Assembly: GCF_000337775.1 (NCBI RefSeq)
Contig: NZ_AOLQ01000015.1
Location: 47,706 to 111,705, forward strand
Length of the DNA: 64,000 nt
Direction: 5' to 3'
Origin: Haloarcula vallismortis ATCC 29715
GTDB lineage: Archaea > Halobacteriota > Halobacteria > Halobacteriales > Haloarculaceae
Shown here: in pieces, positions 37,544-47,140 of the stretch
Position numbering within the stretch: the first letter of the stretch is position 1
Layout: each line of letters opens with the position of its first letter
Made by a program: the position numbers and the translations under genes
Notes under the pieces: generated by a model
Told to the model about the DNA's origin: nothing
Database searches by the model: none
The model's input: only the letters and a program-made list of their open reading frames with translations

Positions 37544-38071
37544 TCAGCCGTCGTCTGCCGCGGCCGCGAGCCCGTCGTCGACCAGCCGTGTGAACCGGTC
37601 GATAAGACGGTCGGTAAGCGACGGACGGACCGCCGCAAGCAGCCGCTGTGTCTCGTCCGGGTCAGTCAGGGTCACGACGACACGGCCCCGCTCACCGTAC
37701 GATTTCTCGAGTATCCCTGCATCGGCCAGTGCCGAAACGTGCCAGGACACCGTACTCCGGGCGACGCCTAACCGGTCGGTCAGTTCGTCTGCTGACAGGG
37801 ACTCCGCTTCCAGAAGATGCAAGAGAATCGTCCGCGCAGTCTCCCGCCGGGCAAAGGCGAGTACGCGCCGCTCCCAGGGGTCGTACTCCCGGCTGTAATA
37901 GTGCGTTTTGCCCTGAATCTCTTCGGCGACGATATCGCCGGCACGGTGCAGTTTCCGCAGGTGATACTGTGCCTGACCGGTCGCGATATCGAGATCTGCT
38001 GCAAGCGCGTTGAAATGGACTCCCGGTTTGGACTCGACGTGGGAATGCACCTGCTCAGTAACCGTGGACAT
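37544..38071 (-). CDS. Tandem winged-helix transcriptional regulator
   Basis: The protein has 175 residues with two winged helices: about 5-60 (GVHFNALAADLDIATGQAQY, then HLRKLHRAGDIVAEEI) and about 80-150 (SADELTDRLGVARSTVSWHV, then SALADAGILEKSYGERG). This double ArsR/MarR-type layout is common in haloarchaea. It reads in the same direction as nosL, and its start lies 70 bases after the nosL stop, so it may be cotranscribed with nosL. A role in nos regulation is inferred from position only. No metal-binding cysteines are present. Confidence 0.8.
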   Translation of the reverse strand: MSTVTEQVHSHVESKPGVHFNALAADLDIATGQAQYHLRKLHRAGDIVAEEIQGKTHYYSREYDPWERRVLAFARRETARTILLHLLEAESLSADELTDRLGVARSTVSWHVSALADAGILEKSYGERGRVVVTLTDPDETQRLLAAVRPSLTDRLIDRFTRLVDDGLAAAADDG

Positions 38072-38141
38072 TGTCTTCAGGACAGCTTTTCACCCACCGA
38101 GACAACAGGGTATCGAACGTTCTCACCGCGTGGGAACTCGC

Positions 38142-38708
38142 CTACATCCCACCGACTAGTTCCCGTGATATATCTTCCGCAGGGAGCGTCTGACCGCCGT
38201 ACTCCTCGACGAACGACTCGGCGTCCGCGCTGTCGCTAAATGGAACGATAGCGGTCCCCATCGCCCCCTCTACGTCGGAGTTCGCGACGACAGTGAGGCT
38301 TTCCGTCGAAGCGAAGGCTTCGCGCCCTAGATGGCGAGAGATGATGGTCTTGCCACCGTCGGTCTGGGTATCGTAGTCAACTGTACTGTAGTCGGTGAGG
38401 AACGTCTCCGCGGGCGTCCACCCTGATTGTTCCTTAGCGAATCGGTGGCGATACGTGCAGGTCGTACTGCAAAACCGTGCCGGCGGGTCGTGGCCCTCTG
38501 GCGCATTGTCCTGATAGTACGTTTGGCCGGCTGGCCCCGGGTGCTGGTCGATAACCATTCCACACTGGTCACAGTTCTGGCCGCTTTCGATGCTGACTGG
38601 GTCTCTCCCTTCACTGGTTCCCAGACACCCCGAAAGTGATACGACTGCCAGAGTCCCAGTCCCGGCCAGGAAGCATCGTCGTGTGAGACCTGCTGCGTGC
38701 TCAGACAT
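38142..38708 (-). CDS. nosL: NosL copper-chaperone lipoprotein
   Basis: The protein has 188 residues from ATG 38708; the frame continues upstream to 38807 but that adds nothing family-like. The N-terminus has a twin-arginine signal with lipobox (LTRRCFLAGTGTLAVVSLSG then Cys), so it is exported folded by Tat and lipid-anchored. The copper motif CDQCGMVID follows at about 44. A second Cys pair (FCSTTCTYRH) and the late AIVPFSDSADAESFVEEYGG complete the NosL fold. It delivers Cu to the nitrous oxide reductase assembly machinery. It belongs with nosDFY 2 kb away. Confidence 0.88.
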   Translation of the reverse strand: MSEHAAGLTRRCFLAGTGTLAVVSLSGCLGTSEGRDPVSIESGQNCDQCGMVIDQHPGPAGQTYYQDNAPEGHDPPARFCSTTCTYRHRFAKEQSGWTPAETFLTDYSTVDYDTQTDGGKTIISRHLGREAFASTESLTVVANSDVEGAMGTAIVPFSDSADAESFVEEYGGQTLPAEDISRELVGGM

Positions 38709-38766
38709 ACGAGGGAGTACACTGAACGACACCAAATGGTTCATGGTGCGACCGTCGAAACGCCGG

Positions 38767-39087
38767 TCAGTCGGGGACGCTCGGCGGTGCGACTGAATAG
38801 ATCGCACTCAGTACCAGCAACGCGATGAGGAAGTCGAATCCATGCTCAGTGAGGTGATGTACGACCATCGGGACGACACCAAGGACGGTCCCGATGCCGA
38901 CCACGGACCGAAAGAACAGTAACCCGATAGCGGCGGTCAACAGCACGTACGGCCGTGACCGGCGTCGGCGTGTACTGACCGCTGCGACGACAAACAGCGC
39001 CAGCGTCCCGAGTGTAGCGAGGCCCAGTACGGCGATCAACACTGCAGATTGACCGGGACCGATCCAGTCAGCCGAGGGTTGGAGCAT
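38767..39087 (-). CDS. Small membrane protein of the nos island
   Basis: The protein has 106 residues with three hydrophobic segments (about 14-38, 48-72 and 80-100) and a basic cytoplasmic loop STRRRRSRPY. I recognise no named family. It lies 58 bases upstream of nosL on the same strand, so it is probably cotranscribed and may assist copper or electron delivery for nitrous oxide reductase, by inference. Confidence 0.65.
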   Translation of the reverse strand: MLQPSADWIGPGQSAVLIAVLGLATLGTLALFVVAAVSTRRRRSRPYVLLTAAIGLLFFRSVVGIGTVLGVVPMVVHHLTEHGFDFLIALLVLSAIYSVAPPSVPD

Positions 39088-39291
39088 CTCTCAATACTTT
39101 GTTTCACGCAGTAGCACTGGAATCGGTTTCGGTCGCAATCGCTGTCGCGCCTCCATCATCGACCGGGATGTCCCGGAATACCTCCGCCGACGAATACCCG
39201 TTTGAACGGGTATGAAACCCCCTCAGGTAGCCACCAGCACCGGTCGTCCGGCGTTCCGGACAACCCGGTCTGTACCACGAGCCGCCGACAG

Positions 39292-39771
39292 TCACGGCTC
39301 GATGTTCTCTCGAAAGTCGGGTGCCAATCCGGTCTGTTTGATCCCGGTGAGATCCGTTATCTCGAATTCGTAAAGCGCGACCCCGCCGGACGTGGTGGCC
39401 GTCTGGAGCGTGTTTGGTCGCCAGGCGTTTTGTGTCATCGCTGTGATATCCGGCCATTCGTCCTCTGGCACACTGTCGATATCCCCGGCAAGCATCACGC
39501 TCTCCCACTCAAACGTGGTGTCGATTTCGTAGACGAGAAACCGGCCGCGGCCGGCTCGCTCAGTTAGTTCCGCTTTCTGGCTTGACTCGCCCAGTAGATA
39601 CGTGAAGTAGAGACACGCCCCATCGTCAAAGCCGTACGAGAGCGGCAGCAAATACGGAACATCTGTCGTCGGAAGCCCTAACACTCCGGTTGAGTGTGTG
39701 GCGAGAAACTCTCGGATTTCCTCGTCGTCCATCCGTTCTAGTCCATACTTCTCTAATTGATCGATTGTCAT
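39292..39771 (-). CDS. Pyridoxamine 5'-phosphate oxidase-like FMN-binding protein
   Basis: The protein has 159 residues, a split beta-barrel. Signatures are MDDEEIREFLATHSTGVLGL, YLLPLSYGFDDGACLYFTYL, GESSQKAELTERAG and FLVYEID, typical of the haloarchaeal NimA/PPOX-like group. These proteins bind FMN, F420 or heme and often act as small reductases or nitroimidazole-resistance-like enzymes; the ligand is not clear here. A paralog with the same layout is at 41081-41515, on the far side of the UspA gene. Confidence 0.82.
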   Translation of the reverse strand: MTIDQLEKYGLERMDDEEIREFLATHSTGVLGLPTTDVPYLLPLSYGFDDGACLYFTYLLGESSQKAELTERAGRGRFLVYEIDTTFEWESVMLAGDIDSVPEDEWPDITAMTQNAWRPNTLQTATTSGGVALYEFEITDLTGIKQTGLAPDFRENIEP

Positions 39772-40051
39772 AGCTCGCGTCTGACCATCCAGTTACGTCT
39801 GATAAATGTGATCCAACGGTAAAAAAGTAGAGCGGGCTTCTCGGGAGAAAGACCGTCTAGAGTGTGGCACAGATACTGGTCCATCTCCAGACGGGTCCGG
39901 CACTGATTAGATTTTTTGGGATACATACCGCTGAGACCGCTTTGCAGTCCCGTAAAATATTCAGGCGTCGCTGTTGACCGCCGGACTTCTAACAATCTGA
40001 GAACTGCGACTGTAGTTTATTTACTGACAGCAACGAGTTGGAAACACAGCA
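39772..40051. other. Divergent intergenic, PPOX and UspA
   Basis: About 280 bases with both promoters. TTTTTTGGG near 39911-39919 and TAGTTTATTTA just before uspA (about 40013-40023) are AT-rich; the latter lies about 35 bases before the ATG and could be the TATA box. No repeat was seen. Confidence 0.35.
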
Positions 40052-40954
40052 ATGTTCAGTTCAATTCTGGTCCCGACCGACGGCAGTGAACACGCGACCC
40101 GCGCCGCTGAACACGGTGCCGCGCTGGCACGTGCGTTCAACGCGACACTACACGTTATAGCTGTCATCGATACGCGAACGGCAGGCGGGCCGTTCAGCGG
40201 CGGCGATCTTGACGACGAGACACTCGACCGCATGACGGCTGACGCCGACGAAACAGTCACGGCTGTGACGGATGCGGTGGACGCCGCCGGAGCGGTACAG
40301 ACGACTATTCGCACGGGTAATCCTGTCGACGAGATCTGTACATACCGCGACGACCACGATATAGACTTGATTGCGATGGGAACGCACGGTCGGACAGGTG
40401 TCGGGCGGTATCTCGCCGGGAGCGTGACAGAGAGTGTTGTCCGGCAGGCCGATGTCCCTGTTTTCACTGTCCGCGCCACCGAACAGAGTCGCGAGACCGA
40501 TTCTTACGACGATATTCTCGTCCCTACGGATGGAAGCACGTCCGCAACAGCCGCTGTCGAACCGGCCTGCGAAATTGCGGCCCAGTTCGATTCCCGTGTT
40601 CACGTTCTGAATGTCGTCAATCTCAGCAATGTCGCGACCGGTTCGGAATACACGCTGCCGAAAGACTTGATCGAGACGCTCGAATCACAGGGTGAGACAG
40701 TGACCGAGCGGATTGCAGCGCAAGTACGCGCGTCCGGCGTGGAAACTGTTACACAGGTCGTCGATGGATTCCCGGCGGCAGATATTCTCGATTACGCCGA
40801 GGAGAACCATATCGATCTGATTGCGATGGGGACGACCGGTCGGACTGGGCTCAATCGGTTCATCATGGGAAGCACGACGGAACGGGTCATCAGACACGCT
40901 GACATGCCTGTGCTAGCAGTCAACGCCCGGGACCAGCACGGTGACGAAGCCTGA
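40052..40954 (+). CDS. Tandem universal stress protein (two UspA domains)
   Basis: The protein has 300 residues, two Usp domains (about 1-145 and 150-298). Each begins with the ILVPTDGS strand-loop (SILVPTDGSEHATRAAEHGA and DILVPTDGSTSATAAVEPAC). Each ends with the ATP-binding G-2x-G-9x-G(S/T) motif (GTHGRTGVGRYLAGSVTE and GTTGRTGLNRFIMGSTTE). Both halves therefore look able to bind ATP. Usp proteins respond to energy, oxidative or salt stress. It sits between two PPOX-like genes, in a stress/redox neighbourhood. Confidence 0.92.
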   Translation: MFSSILVPTDGSEHATRAAEHGAALARAFNATLHVIAVIDTRTAGGPFSGGDLDDETLDRMTADADETVTAVTDAVDAAGAVQTTIRTGNPVDEICTYRDDHDIDLIAMGTHGRTGVGRYLAGSVTESVVRQADVPVFTVRATEQSRETDSYDDILVPTDGSTSATAAVEPACEIAAQFDSRVHVLNVVNLSNVATGSEYTLPKDLIETLESQGETVTERIAAQVRASGVETVTQVVDGFPAADILDYAEENHIDLIAMGTTGRTGLNRFIMGSTTERVIRHADMPVLAVNARDQHGDEA

Positions 40955-41080
40955 ATACGGGGGAACGCGCTCCTGTCTGTCAGCGTCTGACTCCGTACGC
41001 CTCGGCCATGTCTCTAGCCAGGCCACAGTCAGATGCGACTCGACCATGCACTTATTGCTGTTCCTGTAGTGACAGTAACT

Positions 41081-41515
41081 ATGTCCACGGACAACCCGGT
41101 TACGATGACGGACGAAGAACGGGACGCGCTTCTGGACAACGGGGGGACTGGCGTCCTCTCGCTCGCCGCCGGCGACGCACCGCCACACTCGGTTCCGGTA
41201 TCATACGGGTACGACGCGTCGACTACCACCTTCTATTTCCGACTGGCCGTCGGCACTGAGAAGTCGAAGGGCGAACTCAGTGACCGCTCGGCGACGTTCG
41301 TGACCTATCGCGAGACGGATACGGGATGGCAGAGTGTGGTCGCCAGCGGTCGGCTTGAAGACGTCGAACAGGAGGGAATCGAGACAGAAACGCTAGAGGG
41401 GCTCGAACACGTCGAAATCCCCTTGATAGACATCTTCGAACGCCCCCTCCGGGAAGTGACATTTGAATTCTACCGCCTCGTACCTGATGACCTAACGGGA
41501 CGGACCGAGCCCTGA
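41081..41515 (+). CDS. Pyridoxamine 5'-phosphate oxidase-like protein (second copy)
   Basis: The protein has 144 residues from ATG 41081 (MSTDNPVTMTDEERDALL). Split-barrel signatures are LDNGGTGVLSLAAGDAPPHS, PVSYGYDASTTTFYFRLAVG, TEKSKGELSDRSATFVTYRE and SVVASGRLEDVEQE. It is a close structural counterpart of the gene at 39292-39771 but strongly diverged. FMN binding is likely; the substrate is unknown. It follows uspA on the same strand by 126 bases and could share its transcript. Confidence 0.82.
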   Translation: MSTDNPVTMTDEERDALLDNGGTGVLSLAAGDAPPHSVPVSYGYDASTTTFYFRLAVGTEKSKGELSDRSATFVTYRETDTGWQSVVASGRLEDVEQEGIETETLEGLEHVEIPLIDIFERPLREVTFEFYRLVPDDLTGRTEP

Positions 41516-41666
41516 CACGAGACAGTTCTCAGCAGTACCCGCCCGCTGGGGATATGAATCTGAGACAATTGGCACTACTAGTCTCCCGTCTAAACCCGCA
41601 TGGTTCCGAAACACCGTCGTACTGTATAGGCAAACTCATATCAACGCAGCGGTAGATCAGCCGTCC

Positions 41667-44252
41667 ATGTCCGAAGCCGCCCACACACAATCGACTGCCG
41701 ACGTTCTTTCGGGACTCGACAGCGAGTCCGATGGGCTATTGGCATCGGAAGCTCGGACTCGGCGCGAGAGATACGGCGAGAACGAAATCACGCAGGGGAG
41801 CGAACGGACACCACTCGATATCGCTGTCGCCCAGTTCGATAGCGCTCTTATTTGGGTTCTCGTTGCAGCAGCGATACTGTCCGTGTGGGCGGGACACGCC
41901 GTCGACGCAGTACTGATAGCTGTGATCGTGATCGGCAACGGCCTGTTCGGCTTCGTACAGGACTATCGTGCAGAGGGAACGCTCGAATCACTGCGAGAAC
42001 TGACCGCTCCAACCGCGACAGTCAGGCGCGACGGACAGTCTGTCGACGTTGACGCGACCGAACTCGTCCCGGGCGACGTTGTCGAACTGGAGAGCGGTGA
42101 TGTCGTTCCAGCCGACGGTCGGCTGATTGATTGTCAGTCTCTGGAGGTAGACGAAGCAGCGCTCACCGGTGAGAGTACGCCAGTCGCGAAAGGAACTGGG
42201 CCGGTCGGAGCCGATACACCGCTAGCGGAGCGTGAATCGATGGTGTACAAAGGGACGAACGTCACGCGTGGTTCGGCCGTTGCCGTCATCACGACAACCG
42301 GGATGGACACCGAGGTCGGGTCCATCGCCCGCCAGCTCGCAGGCACGGAGGAAACCGACACACCACTGCAGGCTGAGCTCGACACGCTTGGGCGGACACT
42401 CGGTGTCGGTGTGATAGGCCTTGCTGCGCTCGTGATTCCCCTTCTCGTCCTTCAGGGGACCGAGCCGGTTCAGGCGGCGCTCACCGCGATATCGCTCGCT
42501 GTGGCCGCGGTTCCCGAAGGCCTTCCGGCGGTAGTGACGCTAACGCTGGCCCTCGGCGTTCGGACAATGGCTGACGAGAACGCGCTCGTGCGGCGCCTGC
42601 CCGCCGTCGAGGCCCTGGGCTCCGTCGATGTCATCTGTACCGACAAGACCGGGACGCTGACAGAGGGGCGAATGTCGGTCAGTCGGCTCTGGGTCACCGA
42701 CGCTGTTGTCGACACTGCCGAGATAGACGGGGCAACTTTGCCGGACCGTGTCGCCACGGTGCTTCGTGCAGGGACACTGTGTAACGATGCGACCCTCGAA
42801 GAGGGCGACCCGACAGAACGAGCCATTGTCATGGCGGCTGACGAGGCTGGAATCGACGTCAAGCGCCTCCGTGAACAGAACCCGAGAACGGACGAGATCC
42901 CGTTCTCCTCGGAGCGCAAGTGGATGGGGACTGTCCACGATGACACGGTCTACGTAAAAGGCGCACCTGAAGTGATCCTCTCGAAGTGCGACCGTGTCCT
43001 CACCGAAAGCGGCCCGACGGACCTGACGCCCGACGGAGCCAGGCAGATCAGAGACCAGGTCAGGGCGTTCGCTGACGACGCGCTTCGGGTGCTCGCAGTG
43101 GCGTACACAGAGGATGCCGACGTGGTCGAGCGCGATGATACAACCGGCCAGGCCGACGATGTCAGTGACGACCTGCTCTTTGCCGGGTTGGTCGGCATGA
43201 TCGACCCGGCCCGCGAGGAGGTTGCTGATGCGATCGCGGCGACCGAGCGTGCAGGCGTCGGTGTGAAGATGGTAACCGGCGACAACGTCCGGACTGCCGC
43301 GGCCATCGCCGGCGAACTCGGGATCGGCCAGCGCGTGATGGAAGGCCGCGACGTCGAGGGCTGCTCCGAGGATGCGCTCCGTGACCGCGTTGCGTCCGTT
43401 GACGTGTTCGCACGCACGTCCCCGGAGCACAAGGTCCGGATTCTGCGAGCGCTGCAGGCGAACGGTCACACTGTCGCAATGACTGGCGACGGGGTCAACG
43501 ACGCACCGGCGCTGAAAAACGCCGACATCGGCGTCGCGATGGGCGTCCGCGGGACTGACGTGGCTAAACAGGCCAGCGACGTCATTTTATTGGACGACAA
43601 CTACGCGACAATCGAGCGGGCAATCGAGCGCGGCCGGGCGATTTTCGACAACGTCTGGAAGTTCGTTGGCTACCTGCTGAGTGCCAACGTCGCCGAAGTC
43701 GCCATTGTGTTTATCGCCTCGTTATTCGGCTACCTCGTTCTGCCGGCAGTCCAGTTGCTGTGGATTAATCTCCTTACTGACGGGCTGCCAGCGCTCGCAA
43801 TCGGGGCCGATCCGAAAGGCGATGACGTGATGCAGCGACCGCCCAGAGATTCGGCCCGGGGAATCATCGACCGCGAGATGCTCGCCCTCATCGGTGGCAC
43901 GGGAGTCATTTCGACAACCGTAATGCTCGGACTGCTACTGGTCACGCTTGCCGACACAGCCACAGTCACGCCCTACGCGATGACGATGGTCTTCACCGGG
44001 TTCGTGTTCCTCGAATTCGAGAAACTGCACGTGATCCGCTGGCTCCGGGAGACACCGCCACTGTCGAATCGGTGGCTGTCGTCCGCAGTTTGTGGCTCGA
44101 TACTCCTGCAGCTTGCCGCCCTGTACACCCCTCTCAACACATATTTCGGGACGGTCCCGCTCGGCCTCGCCGACTGGGGGTTGATCGGTGCGGTCCTCTT
44201 GCTCGCCCTGCCGCTGTACCTCGCTGTCGCCAGCGGTGTGAAGCGCCTGTGA
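41667..44252 (+). CDS. Cation-transporting P-type ATPase (Ca2+-type, P2A-like)
   Basis: The protein has 861 residues. It has the N-terminal cation ATPase domain, the actuator TGES ([15 protein letters not shown], about 165-180), PEGLP in TM4, the phosphorylation site [12 protein letters not shown] (about 325), the nucleotide-binding KGAPEVIL, the hinge [20 protein letters not shown] and the C-terminal membrane [25 protein letters not shown] and NLxTDGLPA are typical of Ca2+ (SERCA/PMR1-like) pumps, with Mn2+ or Na+ as alternatives. It exports cations from the cytoplasm at the cost of ATP. Confidence 0.92.
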   Translation: MSEAAHTQSTADVLSGLDSESDGLLASEARTRRERYGENEITQGSERTPLDIAVAQFDSALIWVLVAAAILSVWAGHAVDAVLIAVIVIGNGLFGFVQDYRAEGTLESLRELTAPTATVRRDGQSVDVDATELVPGDVVELESGDVVPADGRLIDCQSLEVDEAALTGESTPVAKGTGPVGADTPLAERESMVYKGTNVTRGSAVAVITTTGMDTEVGSIARQLAGTEETDTPLQAELDTLGRTLGVGVIGLAALVIPLLVLQGTEPVQAALTAISLAVAAVPEGLPAVVTLTLALGVRTMADENALVRRLPAVEALGSVDVICTDKTGTLTEGRMSVSRLWVTDAVVDTAEIDGATLPDRVATVLRAGTLCNDATLEEGDPTERAIVMAADEAGIDVKRLREQNPRTDEIPFSSERKWMGTVHDDTVYVKGAPEVILSKCDRVLTESGPTDLTPDGARQIRDQVRAFADDALRVLAVAYTEDADVVERDDTTGQADDVSDDLLFAGLVGMIDPAREEVADAIAATERAGVGVKMVTGDNVRTAAAIAGELGIGQRVMEGRDVEGCSEDALRDRVASVDVFARTSPEHKVRILRALQANGHTVAMTGDGVNDAPALKNADIGVAMGVRGTDVAKQASDVILLDDNYATIERAIERGRAIFDNVWKFVGYLLSANVAEVAIVFIASLFGYLVLPAVQLLWINLLTDGLPALAIGADPKGDDVMQRPPRDSARGIIDREMLALIGGTGVISTTVMLGLLLVTLADTATVTPYAMTMVFTGFVFLEFEKLHVIRWLRETPPLSNRWLSSAVCGSILLQLAALYTPLNTYFGTVPLGLADWGLIGAVLLLALPLYLAVASGVKRL

Positions 44253-44270
44253 TGCTCCGAGCTGTGTCTG

Positions 44271-45689
44271 CTAGAGCTGTCCGGTAAGCACTTTCGCGGC
44301 GACCAGCACTGGGTCCCAGACGGGGCTGAACGGCGGCGCATACGCCAGATCCAGCCGTTCCAGTTCGTCGACAGTCATGTCTGCCTCGATGGCTGTCGCG
44401 AGCGTGTCGATACGTATCGCCGCCCGGTCTTCGCCGACGATTGCGCCGCCCAGCAGGCGGCCACTCTTCCTGTCTGCAACGAGTGTCACGTCGGTGTCGT
44501 CGCCGCCGGGGTAGTACCCTGACCGGGAACCGGTAGTGACTGTTTTCGATACCGGGTCGAAACCGGCAGCGCTGGCCCGCTCGTGGTCGAGGAGACCGAC
44601 GCGACCGCATTCGAGATCAAATGCCTTCACGACGGCTGTCCCGGCGATATCGCCGACGAGTGAGGGTTCGCCAGCGACGGTCTGTCCGATTGCGCGACCG
44701 GCCCGGTTCGCTGTCAGTCCGAGCGGCACCCAGTCGGGTGAACCGGTCACGGCGTGATTTGCTTCGGCGCAATCCCCGGCGGCGTAGACGCCGTCGACGG
44801 TCGTAGCCCCATATTCGTTGACCGCTATCGCCCCGGAGTTGCCCAGCTCGACCGGTGTGTCCGTAATGAGTGCCGTGTTCGGGCGGATGCCGATACCAAC
44901 CAGCGCGAGGCCCACGTCGGTGGTACTGCCGTCGTGAGCGACCGATGCAACGCGCCCGTCGTCACCGACGAGCGCGTCGACGGCGGTGTTCAGATGCAGC
45001 GTCACACCCTCCTCCCGGAGATGGTCGGCGACGCGTTCGCCCACCGCTTTCCCGAACGGCGGCAGGAGGTGGCTCGACCGCTGAAAGAGGTGTGTCTCTA
45101 CGTCGTGGGCCCGAAACGCCTCAGCCATCTCCACGCCGACGTAGCCGCCGCCGACGATGGCGACCCGCTCGGGCGGCTCCCAGTCGGTGTACTGCTCGAC
45201 AAGCGCCGTATCGACGTACTCGATACTCTTGTCGACGGCATCTTCGTCAGGTCTAGACAGCGCGGCGCGGACTGCGGCGGCTGAGTCAAGCCCGTGCATC
45301 GTGAACGCGCCGTCGAGTTCCGTCCCCGGAATCGGCTCAGTCGTCGCGTGTGCGCCCGTCGCGACGAGCAGGTCGCCATACGGCTGGTCGACGGTCTTGC
45401 CGTCGTGGGTGACGGTGACGGTTTCGGCACCGGTATCGACGCCGACCACTTCGTGGTTCCGGCGAAGGTCGATACCTCGGTCGGCTGCCTCCTCGGGCGA
45501 CAGTGAGAGGAGGTCCGTCAGGCGCTCGACAGTTCCCTTCACGTAGTACGGCGTTCCGCAGTGAGCATAGGACACCCACTCGCCTTTCTCGAAGACAATC
45601 ACGTCACGGCTCGGTACCTCGCGGGCGAACTTGCTCGCGGCGCTTAGCCCGGCCGCGTCGCCACCGATGACTACGAACGGGTCCGTCAT
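44271..45689 (-). CDS. CoA-disulfide reductase / NADH oxidase-like flavoprotein
   Basis: The protein has 472 residues. It has the FAD motif VVIGGDAAGLSAASKFARE (about 5-24), the redox-active Cys in SYAHCGTPYYVKG (about 43), the NAD(P)H motif RVAIVGGGYVGVEMAEAFRA (about 170-190) and the second FAD motif VDGVYAAGDCAEANHAVTG (about 300). A pyridine-nucleotide dimerisation domain ends the chain. The single active-site Cys places it in the CoADR/Nox/NPSR group, which reduces CoA-disulfide, persulfide or O2. Haloarchaea use gamma-glutamylcysteine and CoA as thiols, so disulfide or polysulfide reduction fits. Confidence 0.87.
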   Translation of the reverse strand: MTDPFVVIGGDAAGLSAASKFAREVPSRDVIVFEKGEWVSYAHCGTPYYVKGTVERLTDLLSLSPEEAADRGIDLRRNHEVVGVDTGAETVTVTHDGKTVDQPYGDLLVATGAHATTEPIPGTELDGAFTMHGLDSAAAVRAALSRPDEDAVDKSIEYVDTALVEQYTDWEPPERVAIVGGGYVGVEMAEAFRAHDVETHLFQRSSHLLPPFGKAVGERVADHLREEGVTLHLNTAVDALVGDDGRVASVAHDGSTTDVGLALVGIGIRPNTALITDTPVELGNSGAIAVNEYGATTVDGVYAAGDCAEANHAVTGSPDWVPLGLTANRAGRAIGQTVAGEPSLVGDIAGTAVVKAFDLECGRVGLLDHERASAAGFDPVSKTVTTGSRSGYYPGGDDTDVTLVADRKSGRLLGGAIVGEDRAAIRIDTLATAIEADMTVDELERLDLAYAPPFSPVWDPVLVAAKVLTGQL

Positions 45690-45878
45690 ACAGTCCGTTG
45701 CGTCACTGCGGTACTTAGGGTTGAGTGAGGGACGGGTAACTGCGTGGGCTACTGCTACTAATCGTGTCCGGGATGAGTTCGAATTAACCGACCGGTGGTT
45801 TTCGTGAGGGACGCACGGCTTTCGATTCAGCCGCGCCGTGTTTCGCTCCAGCGTGATTGGATGTGACTGCTGTCGGAA
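45690..45878. other. Short intergenic, flavoprotein to gene remnant
   Basis: No gene and no convincing repeat. The region precedes the flavoprotein start and follows the stop of the remnant. Confidence 0.35.
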
Positions 45879-46175
45879 TTAGCGGGTAATGACTTCATAG
45901 TCGTCGACGAGCGAGCGGAGACTCGGGCGACTCTCGTGGTCGTTTAGCGTGACCAGCTTGGCGGTCGCGACGGCGCCTTTGACGCCGAATGCGCCCGAAC
46001 AGTAGTCACAGACTGCCGTGTCATCCTGTAAGTTCCGATACAGTTCGTGGTAGTCGCTGCTCTCATTTTCGAGCTCCGCAATCCACTGCGTTCCGGCCCC
46101 GTCGAAGATGCGTTTGGGGTCGTCCTCGTCGTTCTGTGTGATTGACTCCGCACCGTCGACTGACCGCGCGGGAAA
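45879..46175 (-). pseudogene. Start-less remnant of a CxxC/DsrE-like haloarchaeal protein
   Basis: On the minus strand an open frame runs from just after a TAA (46176-46178) to TAA 45879-45881, reading ...DPKRIFDGAGTQWIAELENE then ...ELYRNLQDDTAVCDYCSGAF and ending SLRSLVDDYEVITR. It looks fully protein-like, with a CxxC (VCDYCSGAFG) recalling small DsrE-type haloarchaeal proteins, but the frame has no ATG, GTG or TTG before the conserved part. The 5' end therefore appears lost. It lies directly after trxA on the same strand. Confidence 0.55.
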
Positions 46176-46219
46176 TTAATCGCCAGCGGTGACGAGAGTG
46201 CCTGTGAACCACCAGTCCC

Positions 46220-46585
46220 CTATTCCGCGTAGGACTGAATAAGCGCTCGGAGGTCCGCTTCACCTTTGACGCCGACTATCTCTTCGACCTGCTTGCCATC
46301 GGCAAACAGGATGAGTGTCGGGACGCCCCGGACTCCATACGACTGAGCGAGTTGCTGGTTGGCGTCGACATCGACTTTGGCAACGGCCGCATTGGTTTCC
46401 GCGGCCAGTGTCTCGACTACAGGTTCGAGCATCTGGCACGGGCCACACCAGTCGGCATAGAAATCTGTGAGGACGATATCGTGCCTGCCGACGACATCGT
46501 TGAGTTGGTCCGCCCCATCAATGTGAATCGGTTCCTCCGTCGTGGTCGGTTCGGCGTCGGACGCGGTATCGGTTGTCATCAACAC
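46220..46585 (-). CDS. trxA: Thioredoxin
   Basis: The protein has 121 residues with an acidic N-terminal extension (about 1-22) and the active site FYADWCGPCQML (WCGPC, about 48-52). The cis-proline lies in YGVRGVPTLILF and the C-terminal GVKGEADLRALIQ is normal. It reduces protein disulfides in the cytoplasm. ATG 46579 is an alternative start. Located by a CoADR-like flavoprotein and a CxxC remnant, it fits a thiol-redox neighbourhood. Confidence 0.93.
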   Translation of the reverse strand: MLMTTDTASDAEPTTTEEPIHIDGADQLNDVVGRHDIVLTDFYADWCGPCQMLEPVVETLAAETNAAVAKVDVDANQQLAQSYGVRGVPTLILFADGKQVEEIVGVKGEADLRALIQSYAE

Positions 46586-46726
46586 TCTCTATGCGTCTGC
46601 AATAGATAAGAGTTTGCACAATAAACACAATACTATGGACTACAATACGCCGAAAAGATGTAGTGGAGAGATGTGTCCACAGGTAGAACGCTACTCATCG
46701 CGGGAGCCATCGATACAGAGGCGTCG

Positions 46727-47131
46727 TTAGCCTTCGACAGTCGGGGCCGAGGACTCAGCCTGTTCGTACTTGTTTTCGAACTCCTGAATCAGCTGCCCCA
46801 TCTTCGCGTACCAGTCGTTGAGCATCCGTTGCATCTCGTCTGCGATCTGTGACGGGTCTGTCGGCGAGTAGACGTGGTAGTAGCCGCCCTGATCGTAGTT
46901 GATCTGGTCTTTCTCGATGAAGCCTGTCTGGAGAAGCCGCTGGACGGCGCGATACGCGGTCGAGCGCTCTCGGTCGACTGCTTCGGCGAGTTCGTCTACG
47001 GTCAGCGGTTCATCAGCCTCGACGAGCGCCCGAAAACACTCTTTGTCGAGTTCTTTGAGGCCGTGGAAACATTCCAATAGCCCTTCGCACTGCATATCCT
47101 GTCGGAGCTGTTCAGACATCGAATCTGGCAT
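46727..47131 (-). CDS. TrmB-like winged-helix transcriptional regulator
   Basis: The protein has 134 residues. The winged helix is at about 30-90 (TVDELAEAVDRERSTAYRAV, then QRLLQTGFIEKDQINYDQGG) followed by a C-terminal coiled coil (MQRMLNDWYAKMGQLIQEFE) for dimerisation. This short TrmB/MarR type is common in haloarchaea. An early Cys (MQCEGLLECFHGL has two) could sense redox state, which would fit the trxA neighbour, but that is inference. ATG 47140 is an alternative start. Confidence 0.82.
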   Translation of the reverse strand: MPDSMSEQLRQDMQCEGLLECFHGLKELDKECFRALVEADEPLTVDELAEAVDRERSTAYRAVQRLLQTGFIEKDQINYDQGGYYHVYSPTDPSQIADEMQRMLNDWYAKMGQLIQEFENKYEQAESSAPTVEG

Positions 47132-47140
47132 CGTTATCAC

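Noticed and set aside
41033..41080. Upstream extension of the second PPOX-like gene
   Set aside because: The added residues are not family-like, and ATG 41081 begins directly before the conserved N-terminal helix.
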